The notes beneath the pieces were generated by a model. That model saw only the letters and a program-made list of their open reading frames with translations, did no database searches and was not told the DNA's origin. Made by a program: the position numbers and the translations under genes. A stretch of 64,000 nt of DNA from UMGS1484 sp045593325 (GTDB lineage Bacteria > Bacillota > Clostridia > Oscillospirales > Acutalibacteraceae): NCBI GenBank assembly GCA_045593325.1, contig JAZNWL010000049.1:1-64000 (forward strand), in the 5' to 3' direction. Below are positions 1-7,873 of this stretch, in pieces. How positions within the stretch are numbered: the first letter of the stretch is position 1; every line of letters begins with the position of its first letter.

Positions 1-1
1 C

Positions 2-613
2 ATTGCTTTTGCTTTGATTTGTATTCTTATGATTGCCAAATACCGCGTACCCGGTGTTGTTGCCTGTATTGCTATTTTAGGGCAAATGGCAGGGGTGATC
101 GCCGCCACCAGCGGATTCTTCAGCGGAATCAACAGTTTCACCTTAACCATTCCCGGTATTGCCGGTATTATTCTTTCCATCGGTATGGGGGTTGACTCCA
201 ACGTTATCACCGCCGAACGAATCAAAGAAGAACTTCGTGATAATAAAAAGACCATTGACGGTGCCATTGATGCCGGATTCTCCAATGCTTTCTCCGCCAT
301 TCTGGACGGGAACATTACCAACGTGATCGTGGCATTGATTTTGATGGGTATTTTCGGACCTTACAATGGGGTTTGGGCAAAATTACTGTGGCCCTTTATG
401 TGGCTTTATAACCATACCATCGGTCTGATTCCCGGTTTGGCAGTTGCTAACACCATCACCGGCTCTATTTACTCCTTTGGCTACACCTTGCTGATTGGTG
501 TTATCTTCAACTTTATTTTCGGCGTGGGCGCATCCCGCTTGATGCTCAAAGGCATTTCCCGTTTCAAAGCCTTGCGGAAACCCACTTTGTACGGAGGTGT
601 TAAGCATGACTAA
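2..613 (+). CDS. secD: Protein translocase subunit SecD (C-terminal part)
   Basis: The reading frame is open from the left edge, so the N-terminus lies outside the window. About 203 residues remain. They hold the C-terminal membrane block of SecD, including the conserved segment GMGVDSNVITAERIKEEL, which matches the family signature GMAVDANVLIFERIKEE, and several hydrophobic helices. SecD with SecF uses the proton gradient to help release and pull secreted proteins outside the SecYEG channel. The 3' end overlaps secF by 8 bases, the normal arrangement for translational coupling. The product is certain from the family motif and the neighbour; the full length is unknown. Confidence 0.95.
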   Translation: MAFALICILMIAKYRVPGVVACIAILGQMAGVIAATSGFFSGINSFTLTIPGIAGIILSIGMGVDSNVITAERIKEELRDNKKTIDGAIDAGFSNAFSAILDGNITNVIVALILMGIFGPYNGVWAKLLWPFMWLYNHTIGLIPGLAVANTITGSIYSFGYTLLIGVIFNFIFGVGASRLMLKGISRFKALRKPTLYGGVKHD

Positions 614-2009
614 GAAACAATTTGATTTCATTGGAAAACGCAAACTCTTTTTGTTGATTGCCGTAGCCATTCTTTTGGCAGGGTTTATTGCTAACATCTT
701 CATGGGCACCGAATTGGATATCAACTTCAAAGGCGGCGCCATTTTCACCTATTCTATTTCCGGAGAAGTAGATAAAGAAGGTATTTCTGCCATTGCCAAA
801 GATACCTTGGGTGATGAAGCAGAAATTACCTTCACCACCGACGTTTCCGGTGAAAGCACCCAAGCCACCTTTACCCTGACTAAAATTCCCTCCACCGTGC
901 TGACCTATGAAGTGGCAGGCACGGCTGATGTGGAAACCTTGAAAGCCAAGGGTCAGGAAGTGTTTGGTTGTGAAACCCGTGTGGATTATGACCAGGAAAA
1001 CAACGTGGTAACCGTTGACCCTGTGGAAGTGGTTACCAATAAAATGGTGGACAGTTACACTGCCGCTTTGGCAAGCGACGAAGAAAACGCTCCTCAATTC
1101 AATCTCACTTCTTCCAACACGGTCAGCGAATTGGCAGACGCCATTTATGAACAAATGGTACAACAATATGGCACCAAATTGGTTTACACTGTGAAAGCCG
1201 ATTCTGCCGATGTTACCGCTTTGACTACTGCTGTGGAAAATGCCCTTTTGAAAAATGCAACCGGCGGGAATACTTCTTTGGCTGACGTTACCATCACTTT
1301 TGATCAAGAAGCCAAAACTTTGACTGTTACTCCCGGGGTAGGCAGTCAGGAATTTACCGATGTTTACACTAAATCCATTACCGAAACCTTGCAAAGCGAA
1401 TTGCCCAAAGCAGAGGTTACCGTTTCTTCTGAAACCTATAATGCAATCGCTCTGGTTACCTCCAACAGCGTAAAAGCCACCGTAGGGAAAGGGTTCTTCA
1501 TTAAATGCTTGTTTGCCATGGTATTGGGCGGTATCTTCCTTACCCTTTACATTGGGATTCGATTCCGGAAAATCGGCGGTGTTTCCGCCGGGATCTTTGC
1601 CACTTTGGCTTTGATTCACGATATTTTGATTGCTTATCTGGCTTACGTGATTTTCCAAATCCCCCTGAACGATAACTTTATTGCTGTGGTGCTGACCATT
1701 CTGGGTTATTCCATTAACGGTACCATCGTTGTATATGACCGTATCCGTGAAAATGAACGGAAATTCGGCGATACCTTAACCATCAATGAAATTGTAAATA
1801 AATCGGTAAACCAAACCTTCGCCCGTAACGTATTTACCACCCTGTCCACCTTGATTGCTGTTGGTTGTATTGCCGTGGTTGCCAAAATCAACGGTTTGGA
1901 TTCCATCATCAGCTTTGCCTTCCCCATGGCAGTGGGTCTGGTAGCCGGGTTCTATTCCTCGATACTGTTGTCCAGTCCTTTGTGGGCATGGTGGAGAAGC
2001 CGTAAATAG
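606..2009 (+). CDS. secF: Protein translocase subunit SecF with enlarged extracytoplasmic domain
   Basis: SecF partner of SecD in the Sec translocon. I chose the ATG at 606 because GGAGG lies at 593-597; an in-frame GTG at 597 overlaps that site. The 467-residue protein has one N-terminal membrane helix (about residues 15-35) and a C-terminal block of five helices (about 300-460) with the family signature GYSINGTIVVYDRIRENER. Known SecF proteins are usually about 300-320 residues with an outer domain near 100 residues. Here the outer region is about 265 residues and appears to hold a duplicated unit: residues near 100-145 and 190-245 share the pattern Y-x-V-(x)n-ADV-xx-L ... DQE-xxxx-TV-x-P. 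A terminator hairpin follows the gene. Confidence 0.95.
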   Translation: MTKKQFDFIGKRKLFLLIAVAILLAGFIANIFMGTELDINFKGGAIFTYSISGEVDKEGISAIAKDTLGDEAEITFTTDVSGESTQATFTLTKIPSTVLTYEVAGTADVETLKAKGQEVFGCETRVDYDQENNVVTVDPVEVVTNKMVDSYTAALASDEENAPQFNLTSSNTVSELADAIYEQMVQQYGTKLVYTVKADSADVTALTTAVENALLKNATGGNTSLADVTITFDQEAKTLTVTPGVGSQEFTDVYTKSITETLQSELPKAEVTVSSETYNAIALVTSNSVKATVGKGFFIKCLFAMVLGGIFLTLYIGIRFRKIGGVSAGIFATLALIHDILIAYLAYVIFQIPLNDNFIAVVLTILGYSINGTIVVYDRIRENERKFGDTLTINEIVNKSVNQTFARNVFTTLSTLIAVGCIAVVAKINGLDSIISFAFPMAVGLVAGFYSSILLSSPLWAWWRSRK

Positions 2010-2040
2010 ATTTACGACAAAGGCACAGCAACGCAAAATA

Positions 2041-2080
2041 CCATTATTTTTAGTGTTACACTAAAATAATGGTTTTGTTG
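2041..2080 (+). terminator. Terminator after secF
   Basis: A near-perfect stem (CCATTATTTTTAGTG pairing with CACTAAAATAATGG, one bulge) at 2041-2072 is followed by TTTTGTTG. It lies 31 bases after the secF stop. Confidence 0.65.
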
Positions 2081-2094
2081 AAATTAACAGTAAG

Positions 2095-2131
2095 AAAAAA
2101 GGTGTTTTGCATTTTTGCAAAACACCTTTTT
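2095..2131. terminator. Bidirectional terminator between convergent genes
   Basis: The 11-bp stem GGTGTTTTGCA / TGCAAAACACC has a TTTT loop. An A-run (2095-2100) precedes it and a T-run (2127-2131) follows it, so it can end transcription from secF and from the leftward kinase-like gene. Confidence 0.85.
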
Positions 2132-2148
2132 GATAGGAAACGATGTGT

Positions 2149-2751
2149 CTATTCGTTTGACGAAATAGCTTGATACAACAGTTCTACACAAAGATCAGCG
2201 CCCAATTTACTGCTGTTAAGCATGATGTTATACAGGCTGCGATCGCCCCAGGTACGGTCGGTATAAAAATGGTAATGACGGGCCCGTTGTTTATCCATAT
2301 TCCGAATGATTTTGTCAATCTTTTCGGGCGAACAGCCGTACTGTTCCACCGCCCGTTGTTTACGGTATTCCATGTCAGCCGAAATAAACACCGTAAACAG
2401 ATTGGGGTGATTCCGCAAAATGTAATCGGCACATCTGCCAACAATCACGCATCCCCCTTGCTTGGCGGCACCAAGAATAACGTCCCGCTGGGCGGCAAAT
2501 ACCCGGTCAGACAAAGTTGCCCCTGCCGGGGTGACGGCATGACTTCCCATGGAAAGGTTGAAAAGCACGCTGTTGTGGAAACGTTGCTCTTCCTGTGCAA
2601 TAAATTCCGGAGAAAGACCGCTTTCCACCGCCGCTTGTTCCACAATGGTTCGGTCATAAAAAGGAATCCCCAGTTTCTTGGCAAGGTGTTTTCCGATTTC
2701 TCTGCCACCGCTGGCATATTCCCGACTGATACAAATAATAGGATAATTCAT
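2149..2751 (-). CDS. Cytidylate kinase-like family protein
   Basis: A 200-residue protein of the cytidylate-kinase-like family (AAA-type nucleotide kinase fold). It begins MNYPIICISREYASGGREIG; the segment SREYASGGREIGKHLA replaces the usual P-loop at the N-terminus of CMP kinases. Later come the sequence CVIVGRCADYIL and a basic lid-like region rich in arginine (RNMDKQRARHYHFYTDRTWG). The ATG at 2751 has GGAAAGGAG nine bases upstream; longer in-frame readings lack such a site. True Cmk of Clostridia is a separate protein with a normal P-loop, so the substrate here is unknown. The gene stands alone between two terminators. A TGTGATATACT extended -10-like sequence lies near 2783-2791 on this strand. 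Confidence 0.85.
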   Translation of the reverse strand: MNYPIICISREYASGGREIGKHLAKKLGIPFYDRTIVEQAAVESGLSPEFIAQEEQRFHNSVLFNLSMGSHAVTPAGATLSDRVFAAQRDVILGAAKQGGCVIVGRCADYILRNHPNLFTVFISADMEYRKQRAVEQYGCSPEKIDKIIRNMDKQRARHYHFYTDRTWGDRSLYNIMLNSSKLGADLCVELLYQAISSNE

Positions 2752-2812
2752 ACAAGGCAACTCCTTTCCAACAACTACTATCAGTATATCACACTTTTTC
2801 TGTTTTGAAAAC

Positions 2813-2850
2813 AAAAAAATCTCCCTTTGGGAAAATTCCCAAAGGGAGAT
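2813..2850 (-). terminator. Terminator of the NhaC-type antiporter gene
   Basis: The 15-bp perfect stem ATCTCCCTTTGGGAA / TTCCCAAAGGGAGAT (2819-2833 and 2836-2850) is followed, on the minus strand, by a T-run at 2818-2813. It lies just after the antiporter stop. Confidence 0.9.
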
Positions 2851-2865
2851 GGATGAAAAACTAAA

Positions 2866-4653
2866 TTATTTTGCTTTTTTGTTGGTGATCACTTTGATTC
2901 CAAACATGGTGACGGCCAGCAAAGCCAAACCAATGGGAAGCACGATCCAGGCGTTGGGAATGAACCCGGCAATCAGGTAGCACACAAAGGATACCACTGC
3001 CACCATTAAAGCATAGGGAAGCTGGGTGGATACGTGGTTAATGTGGTTACACTGTGCCCCTGCGGAAGCCATAATGGTGGTATCGGAAATGGGTGAGCAG
3101 TGGTCCCCACAAACCGCACCTGCCATACAGGCGGAAACAGCAACAATGGTTAAGGTGCCGTCGGTAGCGCCAAATACGCTGAGCACAATGGGAATGAGGA
3201 TACCGAAAGTACCCCAGGAAGTACCGGTGGAGAAGGAAAGACCAACCGCAATTAAGAAGATGATAGCGGGCAGGAATGCTTGCAAGGCACCTGCGGAACC
3301 TTCGATCAGTTGGGCAATGAACACTTTGGCACCCAAGGAGCCGGTCATGCTGTTCAGGGTCCAAGCGCATACCAGAATCATAATGGCAGGAACCATAGCT
3401 TTAAAGCCTTCGGGGAAGCAGTCCATAATTTGTTTGAAGGTGAGCACGCGGCGAGCAAGGAAGTAAATAACCGCAAGAATCAAAGCAATGAAGGAGCCGT
3501 AAACAAGGCCTACCGAAGCATCACTGTTGGAGAAGGCGGTGATGAAATCTTCCCCTTCAAAGAAACCACCGGAGTAAATCATACCGAATACGCAGGCAAT
3601 GATTAACACAACCACAGGCAAAATTAAGTCAAGCACTCTGCCTTTGGGGTTGGCGTTCTTGTTCATTTCATCGCTGATTTCTTCCATACCGGTGGTGTAA
3701 ATGTCACCATTTTTGGCATTGTCTTCGTGTTTTTTCATAGGACCAAAGTCAAATTTAAACACGGCGAAGAGAATCATAGCGGCAATGGTAAGAAGAGCGT
3801 AGAAGTTAAAGGGAATGGCACTTACAAACAAGCTCATACCGCTATCGGCACCTGCCCCTGCGGCAAAGCCGGCAACGGCAGCAGCCCAAGAGGAGATGGG
3901 AGCGATAATGCAAACGGGAGCGGCGGTAGCGTCAATTAAGTAAGCCAGTTTTGCACGAGAAATATTATGTTTGTCGGTTACGGGACGCATTACCGAACCA
4001 ACGGTTAAGCAGTTGAAATAGTCGTCAATAAAAATCAGCACACCCAAAGCAATGGTGGCAAGTTGTGCACCCAAACGAGATTTGATGTGCTTGGTGGTCC
4101 AACGGCCAAAGGCGGCGGAACCCCCTGCTTTGTTCATCATGGCAACCAAGGCACCAAGAAGAACCAAGAACAACAAAATCCCTGCGTTGTAGGAATCGGC
4201 AACCGAGGATACAAAACCGTCGCTAAATACGTGGGTCATGGTGGTTTCCAAATCAAAGTTGGAATAAATTAGTCCCCCTGCTAAAATCCCAAGGAACAAA
4301 GAAGAATATACTTCTTTGGTAATAAGAGCCAATACAATGGCAAGCACGGGAGGAAGCAACGACCAGAAGGTGGCGTATTGAGGAACATCACCACGAACGG
4401 TGTTCAAAGCTTCATTCAAGTTGGCGTTAAAGTCAGGGTCGGCACCTAAATTGTCGGCATAATTGTCAACATATTCTTGGGCGGATTCGGAATCCGACAA
4501 TACGTAGGTGGTTTCTCCAACGGTGATTTCGGGAGCAGCAGCACCGTCGGTTACAACAGATTCGGCGGCGGTGGCGGAAATGCAGAATACGCTTACCATT
4601 AAAATGATAAGGGCAAAAAGCAAACCCCAAAGCCGTTTGGTTTTGTTTTGCAT
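2866..4653 (-). CDS. Na+/H+ antiporter NhaC family protein with N-terminal secreted extension
   Basis: A 595-residue polytopic membrane protein of the NhaC/ion-transporter superfamily. Family-type stretches include SRLGAQLATIALGVLIFIDDYFNCLTVGSVMRPVTD and GAVCGDHCSPISDTTIMASAGA, described here by their key residues D-D-Y-F-N-C-L and C-G-D-H-x-S-P-I-S-D-T. The first 28 residues look like a signal peptide, followed by about 65 polar residues before the first transport helix, an extension that classical NhaC proteins lack. Substrate could be Na+, or a carboxylate or amino acid in exchange, as families with this motif vary. The ATG at 4653 has TAGGAGG eight bases upstream. The gene has its own promoter, divergent from the Lrp-type regulator, and its own terminator. 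Confidence 0.85.
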   Translation of the reverse strand: MQNKTKRLWGLLFALIILMVSVFCISATAAESVVTDGAAAPEITVGETTYVLSDSESAQEYVDNYADNLGADPDFNANLNEALNTVRGDVPQYATFWSLLPPVLAIVLALITKEVYSSLFLGILAGGLIYSNFDLETTMTHVFSDGFVSSVADSYNAGILLFLVLLGALVAMMNKAGGSAAFGRWTTKHIKSRLGAQLATIALGVLIFIDDYFNCLTVGSVMRPVTDKHNISRAKLAYLIDATAAPVCIIAPISSWAAAVAGFAAGAGADSGMSLFVSAIPFNFYALLTIAAMILFAVFKFDFGPMKKHEDNAKNGDIYTTGMEEISDEMNKNANPKGRVLDLILPVVVLIIACVFGMIYSGGFFEGEDFITAFSNSDASVGLVYGSFIALILAVIYFLARRVLTFKQIMDCFPEGFKAMVPAIMILVCAWTLNSMTGSLGAKVFIAQLIEGSAGALQAFLPAIIFLIAVGLSFSTGTSWGTFGILIPIVLSVFGATDGTLTIVAVSACMAGAVCGDHCSPISDTTIMASAGAQCNHINHVSTQLPYALMVAVVSFVCYLIAGFIPNAWIVLPIGLALLAVTMFGIKVITNKKAK

Positions 4654-4690
4654 AACGGGAACCTCCTAAAAATTTTTATAATTCCTTTTT

Positions 4691-4719
4691 ATCATATCAT
4701 TTACCCTGTTAAATTGCAA
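4691..4719 (-). promoter_or_regulatory. Promoter of the NhaC-type antiporter
   Basis: On the minus strand TTGCAA (4719-4714), a 17-base spacer and TATGAT (4696-4691) form a good SigA-type promoter 38 bases upstream of the start codon. Confidence 0.8.
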
Positions 4720-4762
4720 CAAAAAAATGTCTTTTTCTTCCTTTTTCTCAGGGGGCATTGCC

Positions 4763-4791
4763 TTGACAAAGAAAATACCCGATGGTATAAT
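4763..4791 (+). promoter_or_regulatory. Promoter of the Lrp-type regulator / aminotransferase operon
   Basis: TTGACA (4763-4768), a 17-base spacer and TATAAT (4786-4791) match the SigA consensus exactly, with a TGG extension before the -10. Confidence 0.92.
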
Positions 4792-4833
4792 AAAAAAATC
4801 AGAAAAAACGGTGTGAAAAAAGGGGTAGAAACC

Positions 4834-5325
4834 ATGGAAAAATTAGATAGAAGTATTTTAAAACTGTTATACCGCAATGCCAAATTGAATGCCGAAGAAA
4901 TTGCCACCATGTTGGGGGAAGAGGTTTCTTTGATCAAAGTGAAAATCAAGGAAATGGAACAACAGGGGTACATTCGGGGTTACAAAGCGGTTGTGGACTG
5001 GGACAAAACCGATTCTACCTACGTTTCTGCCATTATCCAATTAAAGGTTACCCCCAAAGCCGGTTTGGGTTTTGAAGAAATTGCCGAAAAGGTCATGAAA
5101 TATCCCGAGGTGGAAACCGTCTACTTAATGTCGGGGGTGTATGACCTTCACGTGGTGGTAAAGGGCAAAACCTTCCAACAAGTTGCCATGTTCGTTGCCA
5201 AAGAACTTTCTACCATTGAAGCAGTGAATTCCACCGCCACCCATTTTGTGCTTCGCCGTTACAAAGAGTTTGAAGTGGAACTGGTGAACACCGATACCGA
5301 CGACAGGGGGAACTTCTTACTGTGA
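4834..5325 (+). CDS. Lrp/AsnC family transcriptional regulator
   Basis: A 163-residue regulator of the feast/famine (Lrp/AsnC) family. Residues 1-60 carry the helix-turn-helix (MEKLDRSILKLLYRNAKLN then EEIATMLG), and the rest is the RAM ligand-binding domain, with VYLMSGVYDLHVVVKG as the usual glycine-containing strand pair. Members sense amino acids. The ATG at 4834 gives the standard N-terminus M-x-x-L-D-xx-I-L-xx-L; the ribosome site AGGGG is moderate. Its stop overlaps the start of the aminotransferase gene, so regulator and enzyme are translated together, and the enzyme's amino acid substrate or product is a natural candidate effector (inference). Confidence 0.93.
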   Translation: MEKLDRSILKLLYRNAKLNAEEIATMLGEEVSLIKVKIKEMEQQGYIRGYKAVVDWDKTDSTYVSAIIQLKVTPKAGLGFEEIAEKVMKYPEVETVYLMSGVYDLHVVVKGKTFQQVAMFVAKELSTIEAVNSTATHFVLRRYKEFEVELVNTDTDDRGNFLL

Positions 5326-6500
5326 TGGATTACGATAAACTGTTTAACCCCACGGTGGTGGATATGAAACCTTCGGGGATCCGAAAGTTTTTTGACATTG
5401 CCGAAAGTATGGAAAACGTCATTTCCTTGGGGGTAGGGGAACCGGATTTCCCAACTCCTTGGCAGGTGAGAAGTGCAGGGATTCGGTCTTTGGAACAAAG
5501 CCGTACCCGATACACCTCCAATGCAGGTATGATGCTCCTGCGGGAAGAAATTGCCAAGTTTATGAACCGCAAATATGGGCTTTCCTATGAACCCAAAAGT
5601 GAAATTTTGGTTACTGTTGGGGGGAGTGAAGCCATTGACCTGTGTGTGCGGGCAGTGGTGTCCCCCGGGGATGAAGTGATTATACCTCAACCCAGTTACG
5701 TTTGCTATGAGCCCATCACCTGCCTGGCAGGCGGGGTTCCTGTGATTATTGAAACCAAGGCAGAAGATGGTTTTAAAGTGACCCCCGAACAGTTGCGGGC
5801 GGCCATTACCCCTAAAACCAAAGCCTTGATTTTGCCTTATCCCTGTAACCCCACCGGGGGAATTATGGAAAAGGCTGACTTGGAAGCCATTGCCGAAGTT
5901 CTGCGGGGCACCAACATTTTGGTGATTTCCGATGAAATCTATTCGGAGTTGACCTTTGGAAACCGTCGTCACGTGTCCATTGCCTCTATTGAGGGGATGC
6001 AGGATCAAACGGTGGTCATCAACGGATTTTCCAAGAACTTCTCCATGACCGGCTGGCGGTTGGGATTTGCCTGTGGGCCTGCCCCCGTTCTGAAACAAAT
6101 CACCAAAATTCACCAGTTCGCCATTATGTGCGCCCCCACCACCTCTCAATATGCCGCCATTGAAGCCTTGCAAAGTTGCGATGAAGTGGTGGCTTCCATG
6201 ATGGAAAAATACGATATGAGAAGACGGTTGATGGTGGCAGGGTTCAATGAAATCGGGCTGACCTGTCGGGAACCTGCCGGGGCTTTTTATGCCTTCCCCT
6301 GCATTGCTTCCACCGGGCTTTCCAGTGAAGAATTTTGTGAAAAACTTTTGTATTCCAAAGAGGTTGCCGTGGTACCCGGCACTGCCTTCGGAAAAGGAGG
6401 AGAAGGGTTTGTTCGGGCATCCTACTGCTATTCCACCGAACATATTCAGGAGGCCATTCGCCGTATTGGTGAATTTGTAGATGAATTGAAACAATCATAG
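5325..6500 (+). CDS. Pyridoxal phosphate-dependent aminotransferase, class I/II
   Basis: A 391-residue fold-type I aminotransferase. Diagnostic elements are YPCNPTGG (substrate/PLP loop), ISDEIYSELTF (Asp to the PLP ring nitrogen, then Tyr), NGFSKNFSMTGWRLG (PLP lysine in S-K-N-F-S) and the C-terminal arginine region GGEGFVRASYC. It resembles the Bacillus PatA/aromatic aminotransferase group, so aromatic or branched amino acids or N-acetyl-diaminopimelate are possible substrates; the sequence alone does not decide. The ATG at 5325 overlaps the regulator's TGA; a GTG three bases earlier (5322) is an equally possible start. The dockerin protein gene follows after 18 bases and may be read from the same promoter. 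Confidence 0.93.
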   Translation: MDYDKLFNPTVVDMKPSGIRKFFDIAESMENVISLGVGEPDFPTPWQVRSAGIRSLEQSRTRYTSNAGMMLLREEIAKFMNRKYGLSYEPKSEILVTVGGSEAIDLCVRAVVSPGDEVIIPQPSYVCYEPITCLAGGVPVIIETKAEDGFKVTPEQLRAAITPKTKALILPYPCNPTGGIMEKADLEAIAEVLRGTNILVISDEIYSELTFGNRRHVSIASIEGMQDQTVVINGFSKNFSMTGWRLGFACGPAPVLKQITKIHQFAIMCAPTTSQYAAIEALQSCDEVVASMMEKYDMRRRLMVAGFNEIGLTCREPAGAFYAFPCIASTGLSSEEFCEKLLYSKEVAVVPGTAFGKGGEGFVRASYCYSTEHIQEAIRRIGEFVDELKQS

Positions 6501-6518
6501 GGAAAAGAGGAAACAAAA

Positions 6519-7466
6519 ATGAAAAAAGTAGTAAGCATTTTGTTGGTTGCAATTTTGCTTTTTGGGCTGGTTGTTCCTGTTGCTTCTGCCGATACCAATT
6601 CCCAGGTCGGTTATTTTGGCGATTACAACAGCGACGGAAAGATCAACGCCAACGATGCCCTTGGCATTTTAAAAATTGCGGTGGGCAAATTGAAAATGGA
6701 CTATAACGTCATGTGTTATCTGGACGTAACCAGTGATCTGAAGGTAAATGCACAAGACGCTTTGGATGTGTTGAAATTTGCGGTTGGCAAACTTTCGGCA
6801 TTTAAAGCAGCCGATGATTTTGGTTACAGAGTAAACGTAATGGCTAACGATGTTTATGTGCAACAGGGCGGTACTGCCGTGGTTGGGGTTGTTTATGATG
6901 CACCCAATGAAACGGTGCGTTCTACCTATTATACTTCAGACCCAGTGTTGTGGGTTTCTTGGGACGATGCCTGGATGTTCCCCAATGGCAATTACACCAC
7001 TATTCACATTTCTCCCAAAATTTCGGTAACCAAGGAAACTGTGATTCCTGTGAAAATTTATTCTCCCAATCATCCTTCTCTTTATGAAGTGATCAACGTT
7101 CATATTCTCCCTGAACAAAGCGAGCCTTTTTCTTATCCTGCTTTCCCCGGACTCCCTGATTTCGGCGATTACGTGAAAACTTCTCCCGAATGGGCAGACA
7201 CAGATTTTATCGACAACACGCTAACCGTTTCTTTGGTGTATGATGCAAAAACCATTTTGGCAAACGGCAATAAAACCACCTGTTATGATGATTTCTTGTA
7301 TTTGTTGAAGGATAAAATAACCTTTGTTAGTTCAACACAACGGGATGACGGAAACTGGTTATATACCTTTAAAACTGAAAAATACACCCTTTCTCTTTGG
7401 TTGATGACTCAAGACGGCGCCCAAAAGGTGTTTGTTCACATGGAAGGGAATATCAATAATTTTTGA
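6519..7466 (+). CDS. Secreted protein with N-terminal dockerin domain
   Basis: A 315-residue exported protein. A signal peptide covers residues 1-24 (cleavage near VASADT). A dockerin follows directly, about residues 29-90: its two calcium loops read GDYNSDGKINANDALGIL and LDVTSDLKVNAQDALDVL, each with Asp/Asn at positions 1, 3, 5, 9 and 12, and each ends in a helix closing with AVGKL. The remaining 220 residues are mostly beta-rich with no family that I recognise. Dockerins usually sit at the C-terminus, so the position next to the signal peptide is unusual. The ribosome site AGAGG lies 9 bases before the ATG. It probably binds a cohesin partner at the cell surface. Confidence 0.88.
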   Translation: MKKVVSILLVAILLFGLVVPVASADTNSQVGYFGDYNSDGKINANDALGILKIAVGKLKMDYNVMCYLDVTSDLKVNAQDALDVLKFAVGKLSAFKAADDFGYRVNVMANDVYVQQGGTAVVGVVYDAPNETVRSTYYTSDPVLWVSWDDAWMFPNGNYTTIHISPKISVTKETVIPVKIYSPNHPSLYEVINVHILPEQSEPFSYPAFPGLPDFGDYVKTSPEWADTDFIDNTLTVSLVYDAKTILANGNKTTCYDDFLYLLKDKITFVSSTQRDDGNWLYTFKTEKYTLSLWLMTQDGAQKVFVHMEGNINNF

Positions 7467-7482
7467 TTTCTTAATCAATTCG

Positions 7483-7777
7483 CTGCAGGTTATGTCACGG
7501 TTCCATATGGATAGTATGCTTTAAAATATGAACTTTTGGCACGGTATTGCGTTAAAAACCACCGATATGCGTTAGCATTATCGGTGGTTTTTTCCTTATT
7601 TTGTACTCAGATTTTTCATTTTATAGTGCTTTACAGTTTTGCGGATATATGAAAACCCTTCACATTGAAGACGAAAATGCAGGAATACTTCCGTATTTCA
7701 AGGCTTTTCGGTGAGCTGTGGAGGATTTTCTATCTTCAAAACCATGCTTACTTACGGAACCGTGGCATAACCTGTAG
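7483..7777. mobile_element. MITE-like non-coding segment with 25-bp terminal inverted repeats
   Basis: The segment starts with CTGCAGGTTATGTCACGG-TTCCATA (7483-7507) and ends with its inverse (7753-7777), matching at 22 of 25 positions. Nothing inside codes for a protein. It includes the terminator of the upstream dockerin gene. The size, terminal repeats and lack of genes fit a miniature inverted-repeat element; a long-range RNA stem is the alternative. No clear target duplication was found. Confidence 0.5.
7558..7593 (+). terminator. Terminator after the N-terminal dockerin gene
   Basis: The stem ACCACCGATA-TGC (7558-7570) pairs with GCATTATCGGTGGT (7575-7588) with one bulge, followed by a T-run to 7593. 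Confidence 0.85.
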
Positions 7778-7800
7778 TTTTTATACCTGTTGGTAAAGCA

Positions 7801-7832
7801 AATGGGGGCAAGCCGTGTGGCTTGCCCCCATT
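7801..7832 (-). terminator. Probable terminator of the acidic dockerin gene
   Basis: A perfect 14-bp stem, AATGGGGGCAAGCC / GGCTTGCCCCCATT, with loop GTGT. On the minus strand TTTGCTTT follows, a weak T-run. It lies 41 bases after the leftward gene's stop. The rest of the 7467-7873 gap is the inverted-repeat segment described separately. Confidence 0.7.
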
Positions 7833-7873
7833 TACGAAAGGGATGTCATCAAAAATGATGCGGTTTTTGAAAA

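Noticed and set aside
600..1658. Long leftward reading frame opposite secF (352 codons)
   Set aside because: It lies fully opposite a conserved gene, has low-complexity Phe/Gly/Asn-rich composition typical of antisense frames here, and no ribosome site.
5259..6494. Leftward 411-codon frame opposite the aminotransferase gene
   Set aside because: Shadow of a strongly conserved coding sequence; its composition mirrors the codon use of the sense gene.
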